Shown piece after piece: positions 51,455 through 62,137 of a stretch of 64,000 nucleotides of DNA. The notes beneath the pieces are model-generated. The model was not told the origin of the DNA and ran no database searches. It was given only the letters and a program-made list of their open reading frames with translations. The DNA lies in NCBI RefSeq assembly GCF_021462225.1, contig NC_061802.1:10752859-10816858 (forward strand), given 5' to 3'. Positions within the stretch are counted from its first letter, which is position 1, and every line of letters begins with the position of its first letter. Both the position numbers and the translations under genes were made by a program. This DNA comes from Girardinichthys multiradiatus (taxonomy: Eukaryota > Chordata > Actinopteri > Cyprinodontiformes > Goodeidae).

Positions 51455-52255
51455 GAATGTCAAACCTTTTCACATTTTCCCACTTTACAACCACAAACTT
51501 GAATTTTATTGGGATTTTATGTAATAGACCAATACATTTCTCATCTTTGAGTGGCAAGTCCAAATCAAGTCTTGAGTCTTTGATGAGGAGTCCAAGTCAA
51601 ATCCCAAGTCTTTTTATGGGCAGGTCCAAGTCATTTCTCAAGTCTTTGAGGGGAAAGTCTAACTCAATTTCTAAGTCTTTGAGGGACAGGTCCAAGTCAT
51701 TTCTCGTTTTTGAGGGGCAAGTCCAAATCAAGTCTTGAGTCTTTGAGGGAGGGATCCAAGTCCTTCCTTAAGTCTTTTAGGCCACAAGCCTCAGTGGGGT
51801 CTGAAGTCTTTTATTTTTGTGAGTTGGGTGCCAATCAGAGTTTAAAACTGGAGTCGCCATCTCTGGCTCAGGGTTCATGTGCAACATTAGTTTTCATTCC
51901 CATGAAGAGCTTTCTACCACCTTCTTGTGTGGCCCCTACATAGCATTTGGCAAATTATAAATAGGTCTTCTTATAGCATTTTTTAAACAATGTCTTACTT
52001 CTTGCCACTTTTCAACAAAGGTCAAATTTGTGAAATGAACAACTAATAGCAGTCCTATCCAGATATTTTTCCACCTTAGCTGTGGATCCCTGCAGCTCCC
52101 CTATAGTTAGAGTGGGCCTCTTTACCTGCCTTTATTTTTGGATAATGAATTGGTCATTGCTTTATGATATGTTCAATGTTTGGAATATTGTTTTATTGCA
52201 TAACCGAACCCTGCAGGTTTTTCCTGCTTCTATGGGATCCTTTAAGGCCTGTGTT
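51455..52255 (-). mobile_element. Tc1-like element carrying a minisatellite
   Basis: Left part CCTTTTCACATTTTCCCAC and TTGGGATTTTATGTAATAGA-type phrases and right part GCAGCTCCCCTATAGTTAGA belong to the Tc1 family of 37917-39052, separated by an array and flank (51545-51950). Confidence 0.55.
51545..51780. repeat. 33-bp minisatellite (about seven copies)
   Basis: Units of about 31-34 bp with core CAAGTCCAAGTCA and CTTTGAGGGG, differing from each other by 15-30 percent by eye. The length near 33 keeps a frame open with Ser-Lys-rich text; that is a by-product. Confidence 0.85.
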
Positions 52256-52260
52256 TCAGG

Positions 52261-52333
52261 TTAAAAAAAAAAAATATATATATCTATATCTATATAGATA
52301 TAGATATAGATATATATAGATATAGATATATAT
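52261..52333. repeat. A-run and TATAGA microsatellite
   Basis: Twelve A, then alternating TATATC/TATAGATATAGA, itself able to fold back. Confidence 0.85.
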
Positions 52334-52358
52334 AGGCAGGTCTGTGACAGACCTGCCT
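52334..52358. repeat. perfect 12-bp hairpin
   Basis: AGGCAGGTCTGT and its exact reverse complement separated by one base, directly beside the TATAGA tract. Confidence 0.85.
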
Positions 52359-53650
52359 GTGTATTTATTTATATATGCAGCAACAATGCCTTTTTTCTTT
52401 CTTTCATTTGTTTTCTGATTCAGTGTCTGTTCACTCACCGGTGTGTGTCCACGCTGTAGCGTCTGGCTGTCTTTGTTGTGGCGAGCTGGGAGGTCAAGCC
52501 ACAGTGGAGTCTTGCTTTATGTGGCAGCTGTGCCTTTAGGTTTGGTTGTCCACTGTGGATGTGGGTACAGACTTAGGTGTAAAGCTAGGAAACTGAGGTT
52601 TAACACTGTGTTTTTGTTGTTTTTTTTAACCATTTTTTAATCTTTTTTTAAGTTTTTTTTGCATGTGAAAAAAAAAGACAACTTCCTTGTTCAAGTGCTA
52701 AAAGCATTTCCTTGTATACTGAACGTGGAAAATGGTGAAGGCATCGAGTCAAACATAGCAGAACTTTCCAAATCAAAAAGATAAAAAAACAACCTCAAAG
52801 GCCTAATTGGTTCTATTTTGTTTCAGTGGTTTTGATGGCATAACCAATAAATGTTAATTTTGATTTTTATCTTTGTGTGACTTTCTCAAGACTTCCCTTG
52901 TGTGTTTTACAGGCTGCTGAGTCGGACGTATATATTTTCTGTTTAAAACCGGCAGGTTCTTTATTCTATCATAGACATTTTCCAGACTACCTGATTTTAT
53001 TCTTTCCCATGTGTCGTCATCCCAAGTTTACATCAAATTCCCATTTCAATACAAACACAAAATGTTTAGGAGGATTCTGCTTCAAATTATTTCCGGACAG
53101 AGCATATTCTTTCTGCTGTAAAGGGCATATTTAAAAAAAAAAAAAAAAAAACTCCGAAGCAGAGGGATTCATCTAGAACCAAAGAGCACCTGTTCAACGG
53201 AAGAGCAACATACTGGAGAAATGAGGCTGTGAGGGCGGACTACAGTTTCCTGTTGTGGCTTTTGTCACCAGTTTGTTAGTCTGCAAACTATATGCAATCT
53301 TAGTGTGGGTGTTTAAAGCTGAATGTCTCATCCAGACGTATAATTCCCCTCCCAGCTCCTCGCTGCAGAGCTGAAAGTCCTGAAAGACACGGTTCTGCTC
53401 AGAGCACTCTGTTCTGTAGCCTAACAACAAAACTGGGATAAAGAGGTGAGGGTGTTGTGTTGTTTTAGAAAATGCATTTTCCATTCTAAATGTCTGTTCC
53501 TATAGCTTTTTGTAGTTTTGTAAATGAATGAGTAGAACAGATAGGTAACGATCTAAAAGGTTGAAAGGTCAGAGGTGACAGAAAGTGAATTTAAGTTTGG
53601 CCTACCGATGCAAAACATTCCAAAATGATCTTTTTCGTCTTTCTATCTAG

Positions 53651-54122
53651 TTTTGTTCACCAGTCTACGTCCTAAACTTCAAGACCAAGTCCAGCTTGAG
53701 TCATCCCAGGCCTCACCATGTCTGTCGACCCAGCGGTCGAGCTGCCTTTTTTCTACGGCAGCATCAGTCGCTCGGACGCCGAGCAGCACCTGAAGCTGGC
53801 CGGCATGGCCGATGGCCTCTTCTTGCTGAGACAGTGTCTCCGCAGTCTTGGAGGCTACGTCCTGTCTATTGTCTGGAACCTGGAGTTCCACCACTACACC
53901 ATAGAGAAACAACTGAACGGGACTTACTGCATTGTGGGAGGGAAGCCTCACTGTGGCCCCGGGGAGCTCTGTGAGTACTACAGCAAGGACCCCGACGGGC
54001 TGGTGTGTCTACTGAAGAAGCCCTGTCTGCGCCCTGCGGAAATGCCAATAAAGACCGGTGTTTTTGACAAAATGAGGGAGAACATGCTGAGGGAGTACGT
54101 CAGGCAGACCTGGAACCTGGAG
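53651..54122 (+). CDS. zap70: zap70 first coding exon (67 nt leader, N-SH2, interdomain A)
   Basis: The acceptor TCTATCTAG at 53650 precedes a 67-nt leader; the ATG at 53718 has context caccATGT. The 135 codons open [18 protein letters not shown] and encode the whole N-SH2 and most of interdomain A, ending [11 protein letters not shown] at GAG|GTGAGG, phase 0. Human ZAP70 has the boundary at the same residue. Confidence 0.93.
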
Positions 54123-57100
54123 GTGAGGCTGTGGGCACTGTTAAAGATTTAATATTCATTAATTATCATTAAGACATGCAGTTCCTTGTTTAAATGAGTC
54201 TGTATAGCTTTTACTGTACTGGAGTACTTAGGACTCTGTTTAAGGACACCTAACATAATGTAAAGCAAAAACAATTTCACTCCACTTTCTACTCCATTGC
54301 AATTAGTTTTACCTGTGTAATACAGCACCATTCACAATAATTGCCACCCCTGTAAAAGATGTTTACAAGGTCTGAAATAAATTAATCTACAGCAAAATAA
54401 GCTCACATCAAGAAATTCTGAAAACCCTAATTTTAATTTGAGCATATTTAGGCAGGTAAGGCAAGTTTATTATATAGCACATTTCAGCAACAAGACAGCT
54501 CAAAGGCTTTCACATGATGACAAAAAACATTAAAAAAAATAACATTGCAGAGGAATGATGAAGTAAAAATAAAGAAACGTTGGACTACAGATTGAAATTA
54601 ATGGCCTCAACTTTTTTATAAAATTGTAAGACTAAATAAACCCTCTGTAGGAAAATTTACATCTTTAACCCATTAAGTGATGCACTTGGTGCCATTTGGT
54701 CTATATTTTCTCCACCATAAAATGAATGTTTCTCCCTGGGGAGGAGGTAATTGCTTTTGGCCTATTACATGTCTGGGTAATGGGGGAATATTCCTTTAAA
54801 ACTCATCTACTTCTGGACCAAGAGTCAGAGCCCTCTTGGCGCTCTAACCTTCCCCCTAGCTGTTGTTAGGAGAGCCCAGCTCAGCCACAGTCAGTCGGGG
54901 AGAGATCTTCTGCAGTGAACTGCTTCTCACCACACACAGCTAGGTCTGCTTCATTCAGTTCTTAGGTGGAAATTCCCAAATAACCTTTGTCCCCAGTAAA
55001 AAAACTTTGTTATAATTTTAATTTTATTTTAATTAGCAGGACCTTTTGAACTTTTGTCATTTTAAACATTTTGCAATTTTTGCTTTTTGCTTTTTTGGCC
55101 TCTGGCTATATTTTGTGTTAATTTTAAGCTTAACACATAATCAAACGTTTCTTCCTGGGGAGGAGGCAACTCTTTGGAACTGTTTTGACCCATTATGCGT
55201 ATCGATAATGGGGGAATATTTTTTTTAAACTGGTCGACGTCTGGACCAAGAGTCAGAGACTTCCTGGTTCTCTGAACCTTCCTCCTAACTTCTTCTAGGA
55301 GGGCCCTGTTCAACCACAGTCTGTCGGGGAGGGGTCTTTATAGTCACCTGCTTCTCACTGTGGACAGAGAGGTCTTTTACGCTGTCTGTTCCAAGGTGGA
55401 AAATCCTGATTAACCTTTATTCCCAGTAGAAATTTCAACAACATGTTTTTTTGACAGTTTACCAAAGCAACCCTAAACAAATAGGTTTCTAACCTTGATT
55501 TAAAAGAACTTTTTGCAGATTTTTGGAAGTTTCTTTCAGGTTAGTGGAGCATAAGAACGGATTGTGCTGATCTGGGGATACAGAGTAGATTTTACTTAAT
55601 GGAACAAAAATTGCATGTCAATAAATAATTGTTTTTTACAAAACAGCCAGTGGCATAATTAGTGGAAGCCCTAAGAAATCATATTAAATAAATGTATTAT
55701 ATTTATACATTCTTTTATAAAGTTAACCAAATTGTCTGGAACTTTCAATGAGTAATCCAGGATTTTCTTTTTTTGCTTTCTAAGGTGTAAATATTTCCTT
55801 TAGCCACTTGTCAAAATGAGAAAGACAAGAGAACAGGCCATTCAGTAGGACAGAAAGGCTCAGGAAATGGCTGCAAGAAAATTGGCCTAATTTTGCACAT
55901 AACTACATGCATAAGCAATGATTTTGAAGCCTAAAATAACTGGAACCATGAGAAACAAGGCTGGACAGAGTTCATTCTGCTACAACACACCGAGGGTTAA
56001 AGAAAAGCTCCCAGGCTTAATATACCACAGCAAAGAGTGGCACCCTTTAGGTTCATCAAGTCTCCGTAGCAACAAGTAATCTTAACGCTTTTGTACATCT
56101 TCACCAGGATTATCAATTATTGTGTACTAATACAACAAAAATAACAAACTGTAGAGCCTTTTTACAGCAACATAAATTTACTGAAGTTCAAAAATAGTCA
56201 AGGAGCTCAGGTGTGTCATAATTTAAATAGTTTTTAGTCCCAGTGATCAGCAACAAAGTAAAATTACTGATGTGGTAGCCTTCTTCATTAAAGAGACTCT
56301 AGAAATAACTAGTAATTACTAGTAATCCAAGAAATATTTGTTAGAAATAATGTAAACAGCTTTTAATAGGTTTTGAGTGGAGAGCTTTAACTTCTATTGA
56401 TTATGTTTGCTACTTTACAAAATTAAACGTTACTACATTGATTTATTATCGTGGTTGACTCTGATTTGACTGACTAATCTCATAGATTTAAAAAAATCAC
56501 CAAATGAAACTATGTTTGTTCAGGTCACAAATGATGGTTTGATTTCACATGTAAACATGGTGATTTAAATCTCCTTGAGAAACACATTCCAGAACCGTAA
56601 CCCTCGATCAGACTGAGAAAATTCACAAACATAAAAATGGAATACCTTCTGTATATCTACAGTTCTACCGAGTCATATTTAAATAAAAATTTTAAAACAA
56701 ACAGATGTTGCAGCAAATTGCTGTACAGCAAGGATTTGACAAAACCAGCTGCAAAAATAATATTTTATCACAAAGAAATGATCTTATGGCACTAAAACCT
56801 CTTGAAGACCAGTAAAAACACCAAATTTCAAAGTAGTAAAATCATTCAATAAAATACTAGGAATCCCAACAAGTAAAGGTGGAGTCTATCAAAGGTTTCC
56901 AAGCTTTTTGAGTAGCTCATTTATGGATTTGTAAACTGTTCCACTATTTAGAAGCAGTAGATGTAAAGGTGAAATCACCTCTTCTGAGTTTACTTTTCAT
57001 CCAGGAACATCTTGTTGACATTTATGTTGAATATCCTGCAGATATTATAAGACAAAACCTTTAACAACATTAAAAAAACTCAATAAAACCCTAAAATCAA

Positions 57101-59215
57101 TCAAGTAACCAACAGAAACCCAGCAGGCGGAGACCAGTTCTGCAGTGAGAAGCTCAGATTTCCGTAGCAGCATTCTGGCTGCTCAATAAAGTGATGACAT
57201 TTCTTTGTCTTTTAAGCTGTATGACTTGAGTCAAACGTTTTGGGTTTCCTTCCTCAAGCTTCTCACAGTAGTTTGCTTGAATTTTGCCCCATTACTCCTG
57301 ACAGAACTGGCATGAGGTTTGTGAGCCGCCTTGCTCCGCTAAAACATTTGCAATGGGACTAAGATCAGGACTTTATGATAGCCACTCCAATCAGTGTGTT
57401 GCTGTAAAACACATTCACAGTTGTGCCTTCATTTAGTTCAAATGTTGTGAAGTAACCTATCAGAAGCCTATAGACTCATGACATCATCATCTGGACTTTC
57501 CCAAAATGAAAGTAATAAAAAAAAAATCTTTCTCTTTTCCATCCTTTATCTGAAATCTGACATTTGAAAGAAAAATAATCTCCTCAAGGTACTTTTTGAG
57601 AATACCTTAAAGGAATTTCTCAGTTTATTTTTTCCACTTGAAAAAGTTACAAGTTAACAAACATATTGACTGATGAAGACCGAAGTAAACACCTTTGAAG
57701 TCCTTTTAAACTAATACACTCACCATGACGTCGTCATCCTGTTGATCTCGGGCTATGTTTCGTCAAAGCTAATATTGCAGCCATCTTTTCTTCCCTTCCA
57801 CCTGTGTAGTTATGACTTTAAAACTCATCTGGAAAACAATATTTGAGCTTGCTTCAGAATAATGTGCACAAGTAGGTCGTCACAGTCCACGCCAGACGTG
57901 GCTCTCCACCCAGGGTGGCATGGCCAGGAGATGATGCCTATTTTAAAATCCAAAATACTTACAGGTATTAATGAAAATTATTTTTGTAAAGCATGGGTCT
58001 AGTATTAAACAGATCTAGTTCTTTATTCTTAATGTTACTGGTAAATTACATACAACATTTCTGGGATTTTTCTAGAATAGTATTATCAGTGTGTGTTTTG
58101 TCATGTGTGGTACAGGAATAAGGAAGGAGCAGCATGCCCAGGGCAGCTTTCATGCATGAACCGATTGATGCTTCTGCGGGAAAAAAATAAAAATCATTCT
58201 TTGGACAACTTTGGAAGAAGTTCTATAGGACTTCACCAGTGTTAAAATTGCCTCCTGCTACTACCAGTCACATGTAGAGATCAGTATCTTTCATGGACTC
58301 TAAGTTTGAAAACCAAAATGACTCCTCATGTATGTTAACTCAAACTTGAGCCTATTCTCTTTTCTCACCACATTTCAGACCCTGTATGGGTGAGCAAAGT
58401 CAGAAGCATGAGCTAAACTGGGCCAATTCAAACAGCCCAGCATATACTAAGATGCCATAATAATTTGTACATATGTTTGCCTTTGTTCAGGGAGAAGCCA
58501 TGGAGCAGGCCATTATCAGTCAGGCTCCTCAGCTTGAGAAGCTGATCGCCACTACTGCCCATGAGAAGATGCCCTGGTATCATGGTAAAATCAATCGGCA
58601 AGAAGGGGAGAGGCGGCTTTACTCTGGAGTACAGCCTGACGGCAAGTTTCTGTAAGCTTCTCAAAGTCACACCTCTGCCTCTGTGTCTGTGGTGTCTGAT
58701 CTAAAGTCCTCATGCAGTTTTAATGCTTTTTTGCTTCGTTTATCAGAGTCAGAGACAAGGAGGAACTTGGTTCGTTTGCTCTCTCTGTGATGTACGGGAA
58801 AACTGTTTACCACTATCAGATCCTCCAGGACAAATCAGGGAAGCTGTCTATGCCAGAGGGAACAAAGTTTGACACAATCTGGCAGGTAGGACCTCCCATG
58901 TTTGTTACTTTTACCTTTCGTTTCTGCAGCAGCTCATGCCCTTTAAATGTAATTTTCTCTCCATGTTTAGCTGGTTGAGTATCTGAAGATGAAGCATGAT
59001 GGTATAGTAACTGTCCTTGGGGAGGCCTGCGTCAATGGCAAAACTGCAGAGAGTAAGAAAAATTGTTCCCTTTGTTCAGTTAAACAGAGCCTTGCAAAAG
59101 TGTTCATACCTCTTGAATTTTTCCACATTTTGTAATGGTACAGCCACCAACTTTAATGATTTTTAATGGAATTTTATCTAAAAGACCCACAAAAAGTACT
59201 TTATCAGATAAAAAG

Positions 59216-59271
<56 letters not shown>

Positions 59272-62137
59272 TTCGCTCATGTAGAAGCTACGTTTATTCA
59301 TATTCTTCTTTGCAAAATAGCTCAGGCTCAGTCTGACTGGAGAGGATTCTCAGTTGGATTTAGGTCTGGACTTGGATTGGGCCATTTTTAATTATAAATA
59401 TTCTTTCATCTAAACCAGTTAATTCCATTGCTGAAACGTGAACCTCAGGACCAGTCTCAAGTATTCTGCAGGCTCTAACAGGATGTCTTGCAAGATTTTC
59501 CTTTATTTAATTCATCCATCATTCCATCAAATCTGACCAGCTTTCCTGTCCCTGCTGAAGAAAAGCCTCCCCACAGCATGATGCTCCCACCACCGTGTTT
59601 TACCATGGGGATGGTGATGTTTAGGCTGACATGGAGTGTTATATTTCTGTCACACAGCATTTTTTTATGTAGGCAAACATTACAGGTTTGGCCTAATTTG
59701 ACCAGAGCGCTTTCTTCAACGTGTTTCCTGTTTCCCCTATGGCTTGTGGCAATGTGCAAATAGGACTTTTCATGGCGCTCTTTAAACAATGGCCTTCCTC
59801 TTTAGTTTTATTCAGGGCTGGTAGTAAAGAGGGCTCAATAAAGACTGACCCCAAACTTTTTAGTTATTTGTAAAAAGTTTGAAAACTTTGTATCATTTTT
59901 CTTTTTGTTTCACATGAATAGTATATTTTGTGCTGGTCACTTAAAATCCTAACAAAATACACTGAGGTTTGTGGCTAACGTGAAAAAATGTGAAAAGGTT
60001 TAGGAGGTACGAATCCTTTTTTACTTATCTCTTTATCAACATTTCAGAGACACCCAGCCTTCCTGCAACAGTAAGTATTCACATCCTCTGTTAAATTCAA
60101 CACTCTTTCAACTTCTGAGATTTATTTCGATGTTTTCGTTTCAGAGGCGCTCTGCACAAAATGGATACACACCGCCACCCCGAGGTCAGTTGCTGACATT
60201 ACACCCGTGAACCTCTGCCATCAGAAACATGAGCTGCAGATTCATTGCTAAACTTCATGCTATCCTTTTAACGACGCTTAATTCTGAAAATAGCCAGATT
60301 GATTTTATCATTAGTTGAAACCGATATTCAGGCTTTTTAAATATAACATTGAAACTTATTTTTGGAACCTAAATAAAACAAATGGGAAATGCAAAACTGC
60401 AACAAGATTTAAATTTAGGAACGAGACTATATTTTGAAAAGCAATCAAGTTAAGTAAAAATCATAGACCCCTATGTTCCACTTATATAAAAATATTGAAA
60501 ATAAATTGTTTTTAAATCAAATGTATTAATACTATGTGTAGTAGAGTAATATAAAACCAACAGACCCACGACTTGAATGCCTTTGACTCTGTATAACAGA
60601 ATCATTCATTTGAAAAGGGAGCGTTTCAAGAAATTGCAGATTAGAGTTCAGTTAGTGAGGTAAAATGGGGTATTTCAGACATTTTTAAAATAACTTTGAT
60701 AAAATATAGATCGGAGAAAGAGGAGCCAAAAACGATAGGATGCTCTGCTAAAAGTATTTAAAATTGAATCAAACCAGAAAGTTGTGGTAGAGAATGGATC
60801 AATAAATACCCCACATAGCAAATACTATGCCAGCGATCAGCTCCAGGAAGATCAGAGGTCTGCTGTTATCTGTGAGTAACAATTAGAAGCAAAGTGTCCC
60901 ATCCTTATGTTGAAAATGAGAACACACTGAATGGCCTAAAGAAAAACATTTTAAGGACTGATTAACATAACGATGCTCTGTTTGGGTCTTGGAGCCGTTG
61001 ACATTTTTCAAACAGTCCCCAAACAAATTCAAGCCACGGTACACTGTGAAGCACGGTGACTCCGTTGTCATGATAGGGGATGGTATTATTATGCTAAAGA
61101 GGAAATATGCTTGAAATGAGTGTTTTGACCAGACAACCATCCCAGACATTCCAGTAAGGAGCAGCATCTTGGTTCCAGACCAAGAAAATTAATGTTATGG
61201 AGTGGGTGGCCCACAACCTGGACCTTAATCTAAAAGAAAACTTGAGGGGTGACATTAAACATGCTGTTTTTAAGACAAAATCAAAAATTTTAGAGGAACA
61301 ATAAAATCTAGTCTATTTGTTCTGGGCTGTAGTACCGGTTCACAGGTACCAAAGCTTGGTAGTCCATGCAACACAGATGTGAAGCAGTTCTCAGAAACAA
61401 CGGAAATACAACTAAATATTTGTTGAGTAATTCAATGGAAAGTTGAATCCAATACTGTGTTTTTATCCCTTTTCACAACTTTCTACAAATTTGATACAAG
61501 TATTAGTATAAATAGAGTGTGCAGTGTCCCATTGCATCTGTATGCATGAAAAGAGAAATATTATTGAGAATTTTGAGCTCATTTATATAAACATGCTGCT
61601 ATTCTGAACAAATCCACATTTCATTCTTTTATCAGCCGCTGCACTGGCCTCATGCACATCTACTGCTATGCCGGTAGAGCGTGACCTTCTCCCTATGGAC
61701 TGTGACGGATTTAACCCATACCACAACCCGAATGACATCAAGAGATTCAACATCCAGAGGGAGCAGCTGTTGATGGATGAGGTGGAGCTCGGCTCTGGAA
61801 ACTTTGGCTGTGTCAAGAAGGGAGTCCTCAAGACGGAATTGTGAGATTTATGTTATTTCTTATAAAAACAGCATAAACATTTCAAAGCTTTATTAAAAGT
61901 TAACTACAATATTTAACCCTGTAACTGCAGAGGCCAGATAGACGTGGCCATCAAGGTGCTTAAGAGTGAAAACGAAAAGCTGGTGAAGGAGGAGATGATG
62001 AGGGAGGCAGAGATCATGCACCAGCTGAGCAATCCGTTCATCGTCCGAATGCTCGGCCTGTGCAACGCTGAGAACCTGATGCTCGTCATGGAGATGGCTG
62101 CAGCCGGACCCCTCAACAAGTTCCTCACCACCAAAAA
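53718..62137 (+). CDS. zap70: ZAP70 tyrosine kinase, 5' eight coding exons (partial gene)
   Basis: ZAP70 is the cytosolic Syk-family kinase that binds doubly phosphorylated CD3/zeta ITAMs through two SH2 domains and phosphorylates LAT and SLP-76 in T cells. Eight exons join into 420 codons plus two bases: N-SH2 (about 10-105, FLLR Arg38), interdomain A (Y127 equals human Y126), C-SH2 (about 163-255, FLVR Arg191), a divergent interdomain B, and the kinase N-lobe with LGSGNFGCV (335-343), VAIK Lys360, alpha-C Glu377 and gatekeeper Met405. [20 protein letters not shown] and GKTVYHYQI are ZAP70 rather than SYK. The HRD and DFG parts are expected beyond the window. Linker B is about nine residues shorter than in human up to the Lys. 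Introns 4, 6 and 8 hold Tc1 elements. Confidence 0.93.
54325..54452. mobile_element. Tc1-type terminal segment
   Basis: CAGCACCATTCACAATAATTGCCACCCC, here quoted only in part as ATAATTGCCACCCC, matches the ends of another fish Tc1 family. Related text reappears at about 55640, beyond the family Y block. Confidence 0.45.
54455..55610 (-). repeat. interspersed repeat family Y, copy 2, with internal tandem duplication
   Basis: Begins GGCAAGTTTATTATATAGCA and resumes at 55520-55590 with TTCAGGTTAGTGGAGCATAAG, matching 17166-17705. Between them is a block present twice: 54725-55010 and 55145-55435, about 419 bp apart. Confidence 0.5.
55640..56165. mobile_element. degenerate Tc1-like sequence in zap70 intron 1
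   Basis: GTGGCATAATTAGTGGAAGC and later AAATGAGAAAGACAAGAGAA look like a Tc1 end and transposase start. 56166-57180 shows nothing recognised. Confidence 0.35.
57190..57720 (-). mobile_element. Tc1-like remnant
   Basis: Reverse transposase phrases ATTACTCCTGACAGAACTGG and AAGATCAGGACTTTATGATAG, here the usual GGTCAGGGCTTTGTGA site. Decayed. The stretch 57721-58490 shows no recognised feature. Confidence 0.5.
58491..58651 (+). CDS. zap70: zap70 coding exon 2 (interdomain A end, C-SH2 start)
   Basis: Starts [20 protein letters not shown], then [20 protein letters not shown], and ends DGKF plus two bases of Leu189 at CT|GTAAGC. Matches the start of C-SH2. Confidence 0.94.
58747..58885 (+). CDS. 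zap70: zap70 coding exon 3 (C-SH2 core)
   Basis: Completes Leu189, giving [20 protein letters not shown] with phosphotyrosine-binding Arg191, then [14 protein letters not shown] and GTKFDTIWQ. Ends in phase 0 at CAG|GTAGG. Intron 2 is only 95 bp. Confidence 0.94.
58971..59052 (+). CDS. zap70: zap70 coding exon 4 (C-SH2 end, linker start)
   Basis: Encodes [20 protein letters not shown] and VNGKTAE plus one base. Acceptor ATGTTTAG, donor GAGA|GTAAG, phase 1. The following intron is almost wholly a Tc1-like element. Confidence 0.92.
59086..60027 (-). mobile_element. Tc1-like element filling zap70 intron 4
   Basis: Starts GAGCCTTGCAAAAGTGTTCA and ends GGAGGTACGAATCCTTTTTT. The minus frame 59475-59789 keeps [20 protein letters not shown], the classic Tc1 core. 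It leaves only about 55 bp of other intron sequence. A (TA)n tract lies inside at 59222-59267. Confidence 0.75.
59222..59267. repeat. (TA)n microsatellite
   Basis: About 23 TA units inside the Tc1 element of zap70 intron 4. Confidence 0.92.
60048..60070 (+). CDS. zap70: zap70 microexon 5 (23 nt, interdomain B)
   Basis: A 23-nt exon between TTTCAG and GTAAGT encoding K263-TPSLPAT. Phase 1 in, phase 0 out. It preserves the frame between exons 4 and 6; no other join in this stretch does so as simply. The short length makes it the least certain exon of the model. Confidence 0.75.
60145..60184 (+). CDS. zap70: zap70 microexon 6 (40 nt, interdomain B with Tyr278)
   Basis: Encodes [13 protein letters not shown] plus one base. 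NGYTP aligns with human SDGYTPEP, the Tyr292 Cbl-binding site, so Tyr278 is its likely counterpart. Acceptor GTTTCAG, donor G|GTCAGT, phase 1. Confidence 0.85.
60800..61330 (+). mobile_element. Tc1-like remnant in zap70 intron 6
   Basis: ACACTGTGAAGCACGGTGAC and GGAGTGGGTGGCCCACAACC correspond to the HGG and EW.P.QSPD regions of Tc1 transposase. Frames are broken. 60185-60799 shows nothing else recognised. Confidence 0.5.
61636..61840 (+). CDS. zap70: zap70 coding exon 7 (interdomain B, glycine loop)
   Basis: Starts with Ala284 and a linker not resembling mammals ([16 protein letters not shown]), then [18 protein letters not shown] where human has VYESPYSDPEEL, then the kinase start [20 protein letters not shown]. 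Phe309 replaces the Tyr315 equivalent, while Tyr312 keeps the Tyr319 position. Ends in phase 2 at TT|GTGAG. Confidence 0.92.
61931..62137 (+). CDS. zap70: zap70 coding exon 8 (kinase N-lobe)
   Basis: Reads [36 protein letters not shown] and [20 protein letters not shown]. Carries ATP-anchoring Lys360, Glu377 and gatekeeper Met405. Ends in phase 2 at AAA AA|GTGAGT, the same place as a known boundary region in human ZAP70. The rest of the kinase is outside the window. Confidence 0.94.

Noticed and set aside
51545..51780. CRISPR array
   Set aside because: Units are contiguous with no spacers, diverged, and in a vertebrate genome.
59475..59789. Minus frame inside zap70 as an antisense gene
   Set aside because: It contains the Tc1 transposase core and lies within a Tc1 element.
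53718..62137. SYK instead of ZAP70
   Set aside because: The N-SH2 ([20 protein letters not shown]) and C-SH2 match ZAP70; only parts of the kinase lobe look equally close to SYK.
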